Shown here: positions 50,482 to 62,964 of the stretch, piece by piece
Numbering within the stretch: the first letter of the stretch is position 1
How the letters are laid out: every line of letters starts with the position of its first letter
From: Pempheris klunzingeri
Lineage: Eukaryota; Chordata; Actinopteri; Acropomatiformes; Pempheridae
DNA length: 64,000 bases
Assembly (NCBI RefSeq): GCF_042242105.1
Contig: NC_092012.1
Coordinates: 8,747,470-8,811,469 of the forward strand
Direction of reading: 5' to 3'
The notes under the pieces: generated by a model
Database searches by the model: none
The model's input: the letters and a program-made list of their open reading frames with translations, nothing else
What the model was told of the DNA's origin: nothing
Program-made: the position numbers and the translations under genes

Positions 50482-53400
50482 AAGAAGAAGAAGAAGAAGA
50501 AGAATCAACCTCAACCACTATGTAGCCAGAACTGCTATAAATTGAATTATAGAATATAGTAAGAAGTATATAGTACATAATATAAATGAAGGACTAATAT
50601 AATAACATTTAAGTGGTAAAAGTCTGTAGTGGCTGCCATGGCACTTAAGCTGACTGTTTTTCTCTGTGACTACTTGTGTTATTGAGTCGAGACACACACA
50701 CACTCATGACCACATTATTTATCAGCAGGGGGTGAGTATAACGAGGGGAAGAGAATCAGCTACATTCCACAACACCACCACAGCGATCTGAGTTTTCCAT
50801 GCGGTCATAGGGCACGCACACACTCATGTACACACACTCATGCACACACACACACACACACATTCACTCACAGAGGGAGTATAATTTCTAACAGGCCAGG
50901 GTTGGGTCACGGGGAAGATGTCAGTTCCATATTTCCTCAGCAGTGAGGAACTAGCATTCAAATCTCTGAGGAACAAAAGGCATTCCTCTGGAGAAGAATT
51001 TCTACCCGGCAATGCTTCTGCTCTTCTCACTTTCTTGTCATATTGTCACATTAGGAATCTCCTTTTTCTCTCTTTTACAAACCGACGAGGATTACCTCAA
51101 GTACGCATTAAAACCTGTTGGAACAGAACTACTTTCTCTTGAGAAGATCGGGTTATTTTAGAACAACTTTGACCTCGTCTAGGTGTTTATTTCACCCTTT
51201 TTTAAGAAGACTCCCTACAGTGTTGTGACAGAACTCGAGACTCCTCTTTTCTTTGGGTAGACAACTTCCTGATATCACAGGCTGTGGTAATGATGATGCA
51301 TTCCACATGTAATGCCTTGTGTTTGTTGCCGCAGTTGCCTGCTAAAACATCTGATTATATAACTGTCAGTATCCAATAAAACAACATTCAACTGCTGTAA
51401 AATTAGAGATAAGATTTTTTTTTTTTTATTGGCATGAGGACGTTATTGTCATAATGTCCTTATTACATCTATCAGAATGTTTCATCAATGAGCAAAGCAA
51501 AAAAAAACAACAGCTATGTCAAACTGAGTAATCACTCCCATTCAAACCATTCAAATAAGGCTTTAGGTTCAGATTTGCATAGGTTCGTCTGAAACCTCAG
51601 CCTGGGCCTCAGTCTAAAGCACATCAAGTCAAGGTTTACAAATCTCCAGAACAGACCTGCGGGGCGAGCGCTCTATCCTCACAACAGCTGGCTCACATGT
51701 CCCATTAAAATCCATGCAATCTTTTTGATTTGTTTGTCTTTGTACACTTTAAATATGAGCACATTTTAGTTTGGATGAAAATGAAAGAAATACATTTAAC
51801 TGGCTTTTATTAGCCTAGCTAGCCTATATTATCTAACTTAACATTAATATAAATCTAAACATAATCAATCTAAAATTGTTAAAACTGATAAGCTGCTCCG
51901 ATAAGTAAGATATAAGAGTTTTCTTGCCACGGTCTAAAAAAAGTTTGGGAACCACTGTTCTTGAAACTGCACTGCTAAAAAAACAAATCTACACCCAGAT
52001 TCAAGTCACTTAATCTCAACCATGCCTCTCACTTTGACACTCCCTGCCTCCTCCCCCCTGGTACAAACACACCTCCCCCTCACTGCTGTATGTTGCATAA
52101 GAGCACACATGCATTAATAATACCTGCAAAGAAAGCAGAGCAGTAATTACTGCTGTGTGTCTGTACTGCTGGTACAGACACAAACACGCATAGACACACC
52201 TCAGTTCTTCATCCCCTGAGAAATACATTACTAATGTGACAGCATCACACGATTGATTAATTAGAGTCAGGCATGTTACACTACGTAACATTCTGTCACA
52301 TCTCTACTTGAATTAGTTTTGTTGCCATCATCTCAATGGGAACATTTGTCTGTGTTGATCTGTACTTTACCCAGAAAGACTCAGCTTCATCTAGATTAAA
52401 ATGTCACAAAAAAGTAAAAAAAAGCACTAGTAATCACCCAAAAACTTGCGAGTCAGTCAACAAGAATGGTTTCCCCCCTCCGTTTTGCCTTTAATCATCA
52501 TGAGAAGTTTTTAAAACAGTAAATATTCAAGATGAAATAACTCTCGCTGCCTTCAACTGGAACTGGCGAGCTTGTGGTTACGACATGAGAAGTCGTGTAC
52601 ACGATATGCTCTGTGTTCAAGTGGTTGTGTCGTGAGAGCGCTGTTGCTAGGAAACTTGGATGCCAAAAGACTCCTCCCTGTCGTCCTCCAGTAGCCACAG
52701 AGGCTGACAATTTAGCTAGCGAGCAAGCGGCTAACGTTAATGCAGGAAATGTGAGGCCATTGGGAATATCAACATTCTCCTCTCCTCTATACAACAAAAA
52801 ATGACAACATATTAACTTACCATCCAGTGAATCATTTTTCATTTCTGAAAACCTCAACAACACATCACAACTCATGTACTCATGTGCGCTTTTAGAAAAT
52901 CTCCACTTTCGAAGTTGTGAGGGAGGCATTCACTTGGACTCATATCTTGAACACAGTAAACGCGACTGGATTTGAAGGCACCCTCCATCATGGACAATGG
53001 TAGAGAAACACACACACCTTTTTTCTCCCCGGTGAAGGGCACTACATCGTCTCTGTCTTTGTACTCCATGGCTTCCTTCTCCAGGTATTTGAGGAGGCTG
53101 TCCCTGTTGAATGATCCTGTTGCTTTTTTAGCTGTCTGGTCCTTCTGACGTAAGCCCGCTGGGAGAAGAGCATTCTGGGAAGAGGAGATGAGGAGACACA
53201 TTAGACCTGTCAACTGATGAAGACTTTAGTACAGTAACCACAGATCTGGGTAAAGGTTAAAGGAGACAAAATATCCAAAATGCAGCACAAATACAGGTAG
53301 GTAATGTCAGTATTGGACAGTAAGGTGCATGTACTATGACATCAATATAGCATCACATTCATATCGGCAGGCTGTTCTGCTCTGAAAGTATTTTTCATAG

Positions 53401-54468
53401 TAGGCAGACGGACACAGCGGCCTGTCTGCTCCAAACTTTGGCATGTGCTCTAACTTCTTTCAGACACAGCACAGCAAGCAAAGCAAAGCGATTATATCCT
53501 CTGCATCTTCAGGTCTGTGTCGGCATCAAAGCCAGATGTACATAATGGAAATAGACATGAGGAAATGAAGCTCCTAAAGACAGGAACTAAACATGCCATG
53601 AACTAGTTTAAGTTATATTGTAGGTAACTGAAAACTTGGAGGAGGTGAGACGATGTGTGAGAATTTAGAAAAGTTTGTCTAGCCAGCCTGTGCACACTGC
53701 AGCCACTGAAATCAAATGCCCTGCTTCTTTTTTTTTTGGAACACATCAAATTGAGGTCCAGATATTAATAAAGTCCCATCGTTGCTGACTGTTTCCTGAG
53801 GGCCCTTCCGTGAGTCACCATTTAGAGTGATTTGTCACTCACTGTTTAGATGGAATTTAAATAAAAACACCCAGGCGCCGGGTGGGGATACCATTATACT
53901 CTACAGCTCTACTCACAAATAAACACACAAACACTTGGCAGCCTGCTGACAGAGTTACTGCAGCCCAGACTCCCCTTTAAATTATTTTCCCCAAACCATG
54001 GAGGCTGGGGACTGGGAGCGGTAGGAACAATCCAACCTTGAATTTGAATTCAAGTTCAAGTTCAATGCATACTAAGAGAGACAAGAAGCGTTAAGTTGTT
54101 AGTACAAAGTGGAACTAGATGTATTTACTGTGAAAACTGTGGCATTTCTAAGGTCGTAGTTCTGTGCCTTATTCGAGAAAAGGAATTATGACTGCATGGA
54201 TATTATGAGCTTTTGTGAGTGCATAAAATGAATGAAGTAGAATTAATCTAAAACAGTCAGTTTCCCAATAAATCCCGTCACCACGGGAGCTCTCTCCCAC
54301 TAAAGAGCCCTGGAGCTCCACCAACTCTAATCGAGGCCTGACCTCAGGGTCCATCTCCTCGAGGGCTGTCTCCAGCTGTTTGAGTTCCTCCGCCGACAGT
54401 TTGTTGAGGATTTCATCTTCGTCGAGATCCTTGTACTTGTCCAGGTCCTTCTTGTACGACAACGCCAT
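44779..54468 (-). CDS. tmod2: Tropomodulin (TMOD2/TMOD3 type), nine coding exons
   Basis: Tropomodulins cap actin-filament pointed ends and bind tropomyosin. Minus-strand coding exons: 54468-54343, 53174-53018, 48238-48116, 47397-47323, 47235-47105, 46369-46262, 46124-45981, 45523-45379, 44810-44779. All join in frame to 346 residues (mammalian TMOD2/3 about 351-352). The start has a good Kozak context (GGGCACCATGG). Features in order: tropomyosin-binding N-terminus [20 protein letters not shown] (1-40), [13 protein letters not shown] and the capping helix with [15 protein letters not shown] (about 43-80), VPFTGEKKG, second tropomyosin site [17 protein letters not shown], then leucine-rich repeats from [12 protein letters not shown] through [10 protein letters not shown] to [17 protein letters not shown]. 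The linker encoded by 47397-47323 is several residues shorter than in mammals. FTKQGPR, EMEIA and [12 protein letters not shown] look more TMOD2-like, but one fish gene may correspond to both, so the symbol is tentative. Confidence 0.93.
46126..46186. repeat. (GGAGGAA)n tandem repeat at a tmod splice acceptor
   Basis: A heptamer, GGAGGAA on the + strand, is repeated about seven times after a short irregular start. On the minus strand it reads (TTCCTCC)n directly before the CCCAG acceptor of the exon at 46124-45981, so it supplies the polypyrimidine tract. Confidence 0.9.
46408..47045. repeat. Related, interrupted copy of the hAT-like repeat in tmod intron 5
   Basis: Shares CACTTTCAAGG, AGATTCTCAGAGCCTTTATC, TTTTTCAAGGAGTATATTCA and AAAATTAAGCATTTTC in the same order and orientation as 47444-47812. 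The middle (about 46500-46950) is unrelated, so another insertion probably split this copy. Confidence 0.5.
47444..47812. repeat. hAT-like non-autonomous element in tmod intron 3
   Basis: The element begins CAGCGTTT and ends AAACGCTG, an exact 8-base terminal inverted repeat of the CAGNGTTT type seen in hAT transposons. Interior text (TTAAGCACTTTCAAGG, GATTCTCA(A/G)AGCCTTTATC, TTTTTCAAGGAGT) recurs in the neighbouring tmod intron at about 46408-47045. Flanking 8-base duplications are not evident. About 369 bases, no coding capacity. Confidence 0.5.
50452..50504. repeat. (AAG)n trinucleotide repeat in tmod intron 2
   Basis: About 17 perfect AAG units. On the minus strand, the transcribed sense of tmod, it reads (CTT)n. 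Confidence 0.95.
52498..52929 (-). other. Exon-like open frame of unknown origin in tmod intron 2
   Basis: A 143-codon frame on the same strand as tmod starts [20 protein letters not shown]. After the codons for KNDSLDG comes GATGGTAAGTTA, a good splice donor, so the first 37 codons could be an exon. I recognise no family. The surrounding text (CACTTGGACTCATATCTTGA, GAGTGAGGCGCT-free but CpG-bearing, GGCTAACGTTAATG) looks like a dispersed teleost repeat, and a transposon or duplicated promoter fragment is the likelier explanation. tmod exon 2 lies only 90 bases away at 53018. Confidence 0.25.
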
Positions 54469-54546
54469 GGTGCCCGCTATAGTTTGCTATGACCACAGCC
54501 ACACTCTTTCTTCTCGGGCTCACTGCTCCAGACCCGGGAGAGGCAA

Positions 54547-54737
54547 CCTGGAGTCAAACGAGGGCACAAACAGACATAAATAAACACTTGCTTAATAACG
54601 GGGCATAAGATTCCTTTTCATTTAGCTCACAATGTAAAGTAATTACATATAAACTGAGATTAGACATTGTTTATCTCATCCCTGAGAAACAATGGTCGTT
54701 CACAGCTGGATTGGATAACGACGCCTTGCAATGATGC

Positions 54738-54774
<37 letters not shown>

Positions 54775-57700
54775 CAAAGGAAGAACTTTCTCATGCTCAG
54801 ACAAATCATCTGACCACTCCCCTGAGGATCACCACCGAGTCTTTGTGGACGCCAGCTTTATGCTGCTGTAGAAAACATTATCAACTTCAAGAAAAAAAAA
54901 AAAAGGGTATCAAAAAGAAAGTTATTGCGGTGGATAGGAATATGTATATTTAGGGGCTAAGGGCCTGAAAATAAAGCCAACTGTAACAGTGGCAGGAAAT
55001 ACTGGAGTCAACTTTAAAATCGATGTATGAGAAAACAACAACACAGTTAAGATAAAATACAGCTCAGATAAGCGAAAGTGTTGGGGAGGCAGTGTGTATC
55101 CCGTCAAACTAAATGAAGAGGCTTCAGCCTTCACTTCCTTCTCCCACGCCACGGTCCCAACACAAAATGACCTCATGATTTCCAGATTCCCTGCAGGGCT
55201 CTACAGATGGTCCTAGTCTGAATCACTCACACACACACTTAACTGTACACACACTTAAATTCTACTTTCCCAAATGGCTTACTCAAGCCAATGGCAAAAG
55301 GGGAAAAAAAACACTTTTGCAGGAAAGACAAAGTTGTGTGTGTTTGTGTAAATACAGAATGGGCACAAGAACTTACTTGCAGGAATACCTCGTCTCACTG
55401 ATTCATGTCAGCTGTGAAACACAGCACCGTCTCTGAACTCTGAAAAAAGTAAGCTTCAACTCTGTGCTTTAGCCAAGGATTCTTTAAACATTTAGTGTCA
55501 CTGCCTGAGTGAGTTTTCCAGTTCAGAGGAATTCCCTGAAGAGTGTGACAATGTGTCCACCACAATCCAGGCTCTGTTCCTGGGCTGATTCTTCCCCTCA
55601 CCTCCTTCATTAGACCGCTGCAACTACACACTTTTATATCTGGAAGGACGACGAGAGTTATAGCAGGAGCGTTTGCATGCCTGAGAGGCAGGGCTCAAAT
55701 GTCAGCACTGATGACTTTAATCAAGTCGTATAAATATAATGATGTTGTTCTTCTGTACAGTAATTCAAAAAGATCCAGGAAAACAGAGTCAGCACAGTGA
55801 AGTCTGGGATACTGCTACTTCAGGATACCACCAGAGCAAACTGGGAGGAAGGACATCAGCTGCACTTAAGCCAGGCTAATAGCGCTAGAAAAACAAGGTG
55901 GTAAAACAATATAAATGGACATTAAAATCTGGCCCAAATGTTAATGTCAGGCTGTAAAATAATGTAGATAAAACGTAAAGCCAACATACATCCAAATAAG
56001 TTTTAACTTCAACGTTATATCTGATAACAACATCCCTTTAATCCAAATCATAGACAAATCGTGTCGCGTATTGCGTTCACAGCAGTAATCTTCTACGCTG
56101 TGATCATGCAACAGCGGCAGGATTTGTTTCTCATGATGTCATCGCAAGCCTTTAGCTCGCATGTTTTTAGAAAGGGGAGTTTCGTTCATCTGTTTTAATC
56201 AACACTGAGATGTCCCACGACAAGAAAAACATATGGAGGCTTTACTGTGATTATGACTGTATTCCCCCTCTACAGCTTGCCAGGTTTCCACAATCGACAA
56301 ACATGTTTGAAAATGAAGACTTTGATGTATTCTGCCAAAAAGCCTCACATCTAGGCCTGCGTCTTTTCACTTACTATCGCACCAGTCAAGTCTTTGCTAG
56401 CCAGTGAGAACATATGGATAGATCTCGTCTTGCATCATATGAAGATTGATTTATGCCTTTCTTGTTCATAATTTTGGTTAAATTACCAGACTAATCCTAA
56501 AATGTGCAGAATGCTGTGATGAGACGACATTTCTGGTCGGGATCTTTTAAAAAAAAGCAGACACGCCGGCCCAGGATAAGTGATAAGTCACACACATGTA
56601 CACACACACATAATGCTCTTATGACAAGATCAGCTCAAAATAACAACACTTACCATATTATCCTACTTTCTCAAAAACACATTACACTTTCATATAATAT
56701 ATGAAAGCCATATAATTCAAACTGTTTACAGTGAGGTCCAGTATAATTATGGGTGGACAGAGGAGTAATTGAGCATGCAGACAGGGATAATGATGGCAAT
56801 GGGTGGGCTCAGGGTGAGGCAGAGACACTGAGAGGATCCATTAGTCCAATCTGATTGATTCCTTTCTCCTTCTCCTCTCTGCTAATCCTTCAAGACAACA
56901 ACATGTGGCTCTGAGCCAATAATACTGCAAACCTGTCTGCACTCTACCATCACCTTACACTTTCCTACACTGACCCGTACACTCGGACTACTGTTGGGCA
57001 AATAAACACATTACTGGAGAGTGCACAAGGACGGAGCCACAAATATCACGATTTAAGGTCACCTGACAGGCTGGATGTTTAGCGCTTAGCCTGAAAGGAC
57101 TACTGATAAACAACTGGATGATTTAAGCAAAGCAATAAGATGTAAGATCACATTGGCAAACCTAAACCAAGCATTAAAAGAAAAAAAAAAAAAATCACTG
57201 ATGGTGTGTTACCTCCGTGTTGGTCTCTAAAGTGAATTCAAAAACAGATGAAGAGAGAGAGAGAGCTTTTGTTCCCAGAAATAGCCTGATCCAAAATGGA
57301 TTTTTTTTTTTTTTTGTTAAAGGCTAGTTGGAAAGGGTTTTCTGGTGAGATTTTTCTGTCTTTTGAATCATTTTACATTAGTTAAATGCTATATTGATGT
57401 TTGTATGTTTACATATATCTATTGTGTTGCCGGATAACAATTTTGCTCATTTTTAACCAAGGTTGCCAACATTTGTGGAAGGCATTGTATGAAGCTGAAA
57501 TTCTGAATATAGCTGTTCAACTTGAGCATTTTGAAGGGTGATTTTAACCCAAAGTTTTATCATCCATTTGCAATCGGCCCTTTTTGACGAAGCACATTCT
57601 GAAATGGCACTGCACCAGTGTTTTTTTGCTGACAAAGACTCCTCCTCCTCTGATTGGTTAGGTTTAGGCAAGACCTGCCTCTGACTGGTTAGGTTTAGGC

Positions 57701-60042
57701 ATGACCCACCCTGACCTTTTAAAAAGAATGCAGGTTTAATGCACTTCCACAATGGCTCCACTTTTCAGACCCAGAAGCAACATCCACTTCTTTTGAAAAC
57801 TCTATGGGTAAGAATAGGTTTCCTCTCTTCTCTCTCTCTCAGGAGCAGAACATTCACCACATTTTTGCTAAACATGTTTCAAGTCAAATGGTGAGGCTTC
57901 ATCTTCTTTCAGAAAGCGGTGTTGACAGACAAGTAGTAAGATATGTGATACAATATCAGACGGCAGTGTATGATATAAAACCCTTTGCAGCTACAAGAAA
58001 AACAAAACAAAAAATTCTGCGGGTTGACTGCGCTATTTGAGATCTAAGAGGCAGAAAGAAGAGGAATAGTAAGTTTCAGCTCAGACATGAACAGGAAGTG
58101 CTGACTGATTACTACATTATTATAGACCACCACCCACAAAAAAGACTATAGTTAGAATGACCCAGCTCTGCTGCCCAAGGGACAAGAGACTGCACTTCCG
58201 CCCACCTCCAGTTTTATTCTCTACCCTTCTATCTCCCCACCCTGTTGTTACCCAGTTCTCCTTTCGCCTTTCTGTGTTCTGTGTTCTGCCTCAGAGGGTA
58301 TTAGCGAGTGTAAAAAATGACAGAAAAGAGATGGAAGGAGACAGACATAGCACCAGAGGGTGCGATCATGCCATCACATGATGCATTCACTACAAAACAT
58401 GAACAAGTAAAAAAAATAAATAAATTGAAGATATAGGTGTGAGGAGAATAAAATGTGTTTGAATAGTTGTAGAACTGATTACCATCATTATCATGTCTCA
58501 GTGTTTGTCAACCAGGTTTTTTTTTTTTAAATTAGACAAATAGTCATTGTTATTTTTCTCAGTTTAACAGTAAATAACAATAGGTGTCAGACAAAGAAAA
58601 CAATAGACATTTATATTGTTCATTCACTTATACAGACCCGGACAGGTATTGGGGTGTTTCCCCTACAAAAACGCACGATCTGAATATTCCCCTGTTTTAG
58701 CCACACACTCCAGACACACACTCCATTAATAAACAATTAGGACAGATTACAAGGAGTGCCGTGTCTTTCAGCTCAGCAGGAGCTTGAGAGGGCTGTAGTG
58801 TGAATATTCAGTCAAGAAAGGTTGCCACTATTACGCCTTTGTAAAAAACTGATAACAAGCACCAATCATTAGTGCTGCTGGCCGCATTACAACTAGGGTG
58901 AAACTGCGCACTCACAGCCAGGTTTCACTCTCCAGTGAAAGGTATGCAGGTGAAACAAATCCCATCTATGGAGCCTGTTTATCTGCAATACTGTACACTA
59001 AGCAGTCTCACTAAATAAGCCATGTCAGCAGTCACCACGACATTGGTCTCTGTTACAATACCTGTCTCACAGCTTCAAGAGGGCCACCTGGCCAGAGGCT
59101 TAAAAGGGAAAAGCACACTTCCTTGAGCAGACATCCTCCTTAAGACTTGGGCCACACCCTACATTCACCATTGAGCAATGCTGGTAGCACTACCTCTGTG
59201 AACACACACATAAACTCTCAGTAGACTCTCTGACACTGGCACAATGACCTTGCACCTATTTAACAAGTAGTCCTGCTGCTAAAACCACAGCAATTTGTGA
59301 ACTCTCCATACTGGTGTGAGTCATCCCACCAAAAGTGCGTCCTTAAAAATACTGAAACTCTTAGTCAAGCTGACAAACACTGGTGGTGCTGATGCCCTTG
59401 TTTGTGAGATGTATTGTCTGGCAGACAGGGATGGGCAGCTGCGATTATTAGCCCTGCATTGTGCACTCAATTAACAACAATCAACACCCATACACAATAC
59501 AACAAGAACCATTAAACCAAGCAGACACCAAAATCATTGGAGGATACTTAGTACTGCCATAACATATCACTTCATATCGTACCTCTAATCTTAAATACAT
59601 CAAGTCTGCTCTGTTTTCCTACTTAGCTGCCCTGACTGAAATAGTTTCATCCATCTCCTTTTGACATAGCGGGCTACGGAACATTAGCTAACTTGCTCTT
59701 GACATGTTTACGATAACCACGCTGACATGTTGATCGAGATTATCCCAGCGAAAGGTAGCACACGTTAGATGATGAGATAGTTAAAGCCAGACCAAGCGGT
59801 TTATGTGGCACCTACTTTGGTAACTTAGTTTACGTTTGTCGGAGGTAGTAACACCACCAGAAATAGCCCCATGACATGAACGTTAGCGGCTAACATGCTA
59901 ACCTTTGCAGTTGACTGGAGTTGCTAGCATGTTTAGCTAAACCGGACAGCTACAAAGCACATATGCAAATGACAGCACGGCTAGTATGTTCACTGCATTG
60001 GAAAATTAATCCCAAATCTCCCCGAGCTATCTGTTTCCTTAC
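54547..60042 (-). other. tmod2: Probable first intron of tmod, with 5' UTR acceptor at its end
   Basis: The first coding exon probably begins at 54547, after TTTGACTCCAG on the minus strand, and the donor at 60042 (CCTCAG then GTAAGG) would end a non-coding first exon. Inside are a (CA)n run at 54739-54770, a T-run at 57300-57316, and a 31-base tandem duplication, TCTGATTGGTTAGGTTTAGG, from 57649 and again from 57680. No gene is seen within it. Confidence 0.55.
54739..54770. repeat. (CA)n microsatellite in tmod intron 1
   Basis: Sixteen uninterrupted CA units. Confidence 0.95.
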
Positions 60043-60275
60043 CTGAGGCTAGTAGGGCTGATATGAAAGGTCTCCGAATAACGCCAGTCTTCCCAGTGAA
60101 TGCGATATCTTCAGTGTATGATTTCTCACTCAGACCAAGGGCGGTAACACAGGAAGAGAGAGCCAGCGCGTTCTCTGAGTGACGTGTGATAGAACCAATA
60201 GGACGAGAGCCTGACAGACGTGAGCCAATAGTGTGCATGAGCCCGCCCTTTTTATCTGGAAGAACCAATCAGATG
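60043..60275 (-). promoter_or_regulatory. tmod2: Probable tmod promoter and non-coding first exon
   Basis: A strong minus-strand donor (CTCAG|GTAAGG) ends a putative non-coding exon at 60043. Upstream of it, three CCAAT boxes lie on the + strand at 60195, 60225 and 60265, with a GC box-like GCCCGCCC at 60241-60248. CpG density rises here relative to the flanks. The first exon would be about 60043 to 60180; its start is inferred. Confidence 0.55.
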
Positions 60276-62830
60276 AAAGATGGGGAAGGAAAATGAAATA
60301 AAATAAAAAATGAAATAAAATAATGATATAATGGGCACTAGTTTTGTCTATTCCATTTTCACTGTCTGATAAAAAGCATTATCTGTATCCTGTGAACCAG
60401 GACAAACTCTTACTTAAGCCATTTATTTAGATCTGAATGACTGCTATCACCATTACTTATCATTATAACTATGTGTGACATTTTCATGATAAGTGAGCAA
60501 ACTATATTTGCGGCAGGAAACCATAAAAAGCAGCTGAACCTTGAGTTAAGATTTATTTATTTTTATTCACTATGCACTCCTACACTATTATGAGCTGAGA
60601 TTGGTGCTAACTCAATTGAAGTATAGTTCGTTTTCCATCAAAAGGCCACAGAGCATGTTTAAATTGGAGTGATAATTCAAGTCACGTCAAGGTGGTTTAT
60701 ACTGTACTGTACAGTCTCAGATGTCATTGAATTCTACACAGCTTACAATACCATCGATCCTTGGACTCTGGATTTGGATGAGGACACACACACAACACAA
60801 ACCTTTGAGAGGGGAAAATCCCTGAAAGTGCAACAGAGCAGAGCAGAGCAGAGATCCCTCTTTGAGGATGAACAGGCATGCAGAATATATACAAAGTAGA
60901 CAAAAATGGCACTGATGAAATAACAATACAAGAAATCGAAATATGTAAGAAAAAAAAGAACAGTAATTAAAAATGTTCAAACATAATTTCTTATATAGAG
61001 TAAATATTAAGTGCATTAAGTTGAGGCATATCAGATAAAGTGTACAAGGTGTATGTAAAGTAAAGGACCTTTAAAGACAGACTACATACACACAATAGGC
61101 AAAACTCATAGAGACACATGGATGTAAAACTAGAATGTCTCTCTTTATGTCTTTCTCTCCCTCTCTCACTCTAATACACACACTGGCACACACACTGTGT
61201 GCACTAAAAACGCTGCCTTACCCCTGATTGTAAAGATCCACCATGTTACACAATAGTGGAGATAGAATTCCATGTACCCTCTCGGTTCACACAATATGTG
61301 TACTGTAACAAGATGCCTCGCATGTAACACAGAAACTTTGGGATGAGACGTGGGTGTTGAAACATATATCAGTAGCCTGTTGCTTAAATCTGATGAATGA
61401 TAGTGATCGGCTAAAGGGGTTGAAATAAACTGAGAGAAGGACTACTTTACTGCCATTTCAAATCAGTTTTACACATGACAATCTCAGTTCATGCATCAAT
61501 ACATGATAGCTTAAGGTAAAGGCAGTGTTTACTGCAAGGGTAACAGAGGAAAGACAGGTCCAATAAATATACGGTTGCTAAAATGTCTACGGTATTCATG
61601 TGATATTCCCAATGGAACTGTCTATGGTTATTAATTCATAAATTAAGTAAATTAAGAAATGATCCCCAAACATGATTGCTATAATGAATGTTCCTATCAT
61701 GAACCAGCATCGCATTGCTGCTACTGATACACACAACAACACATCATACATGTGCCAATACACGACTCATTACAAGTCAATACAAAGTCATTAAAATTTT
61801 GCCGAAACAAATATGCAATAGATAATGAGGTTTTTATTCTAACCATGCTATTAATTACTTAGATCAGGTTTGTTTGCCAAGTATATGAACACATACAAGG
61901 AATTTGACCGTTTTTTAGTTGCTCTCACTGTGCTGCAAATTACAAAGATGAATAAATATGGAATGACTTATGTAACTGGTAACATTATGTACATCATATA
62001 TATGCATGTATATGCATGTATAACCCACAATGTACAGCATATACAGCATGCTTAGAGTTGTATTTGAGTAATAAAACTGTATTCAAACTACAAAATATAT
62101 CATTTAGAATTTGTAGCTACAGTGGAGGTTTAGTGTTACAGGGTTATTAAACTTAAAAAAGTTCATCAGAGTGAGCAAAAAACTGTTCTCATGCCCATTT
62201 TTTAAAAATACATCAGCATATTATTATTCTATTTGATTATTAGTTATTTTGTGTAAAATAAATAAAATATTGAAACCCTTTCCATATTTCCATATGCTGC
62301 TGCTAAGTTGCCCCCTTTGTCTGCCAGATTTCTGCATTCATTGGTTTTCCTAGAAAAATCTCTCTTTGGGCTGCAACCTCCTTGTCTGTGTACCTAAATG
62401 TGTCAAAACCAAAATCAGCACGACCTGCGCTCTCACAATATTCTGCGGACGTTGGTCCCCGGAGTAAGAACTAAATCAGGAAAAAAAAAAAAAGCCTTAA
62501 AATATGCTTTCCCTTCCTCCAGAAATAATGCACACGAGGGCCTGAAACTGTCAGAGCTCATCACACTTTTAGAGGATCCAGGAAATAATACTCTTGGTCA
62601 ATGTGATTGTTTGTTTAAATGTCATTGCCTAATAGTTATGGAAATTGTACCTGGTGTGGTAAATATTAACAGCATATTATGTTAGTGGTCTGTTGTTGTA
62701 AAAGTGTCAATGCTGCATTCTTGGCAGGAAAAGAGATTTTAATCTCAGTGAGACTTTTTACCTGGTTGAATAAAGGTAATGTATATATTCTATATTGTGA
62801 GTAGAGCAGTTCCTGACTTTACCCTGGTGT
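60276..62830. other. Intergenic region between the divergent tmod and leo1 genes
   Basis: AT-rich DNA with no supportable gene. A short AGAGC tandem (about 60835-60851, GCAGAGCAGAGCAGAG) and TATGCATGTA duplications near 62000-62020 are visible. Nothing else stands out. Confidence 0.6.
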
Positions 62831-62831
62831 G

Positions 62832-62848
62832 TAGCGCCTCCTGGCGGC
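62832..62848 (-). promoter_or_regulatory. CTCF-like motif upstream of leo1 (reverse)
   Basis: On the minus strand the text is GCCGCCAGGAGGCGCTA. It differs from the CTCF consensus CCACCAGGGGGCGCTA at two tolerant positions. It lies about 120 bases before the leo1 start codon. Confidence 0.55.
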
Positions 62849-62964
62849 TCTTAACACTCGTTACACCAGCATGTCCGCCGCAGCTTGAACTCGGAAACAA
62901 AAGCTTTCTGCTCAAAGGCAGATCATTTCCTGTAAGGTCACATTTTACTACAGTTTTGGAAGAA

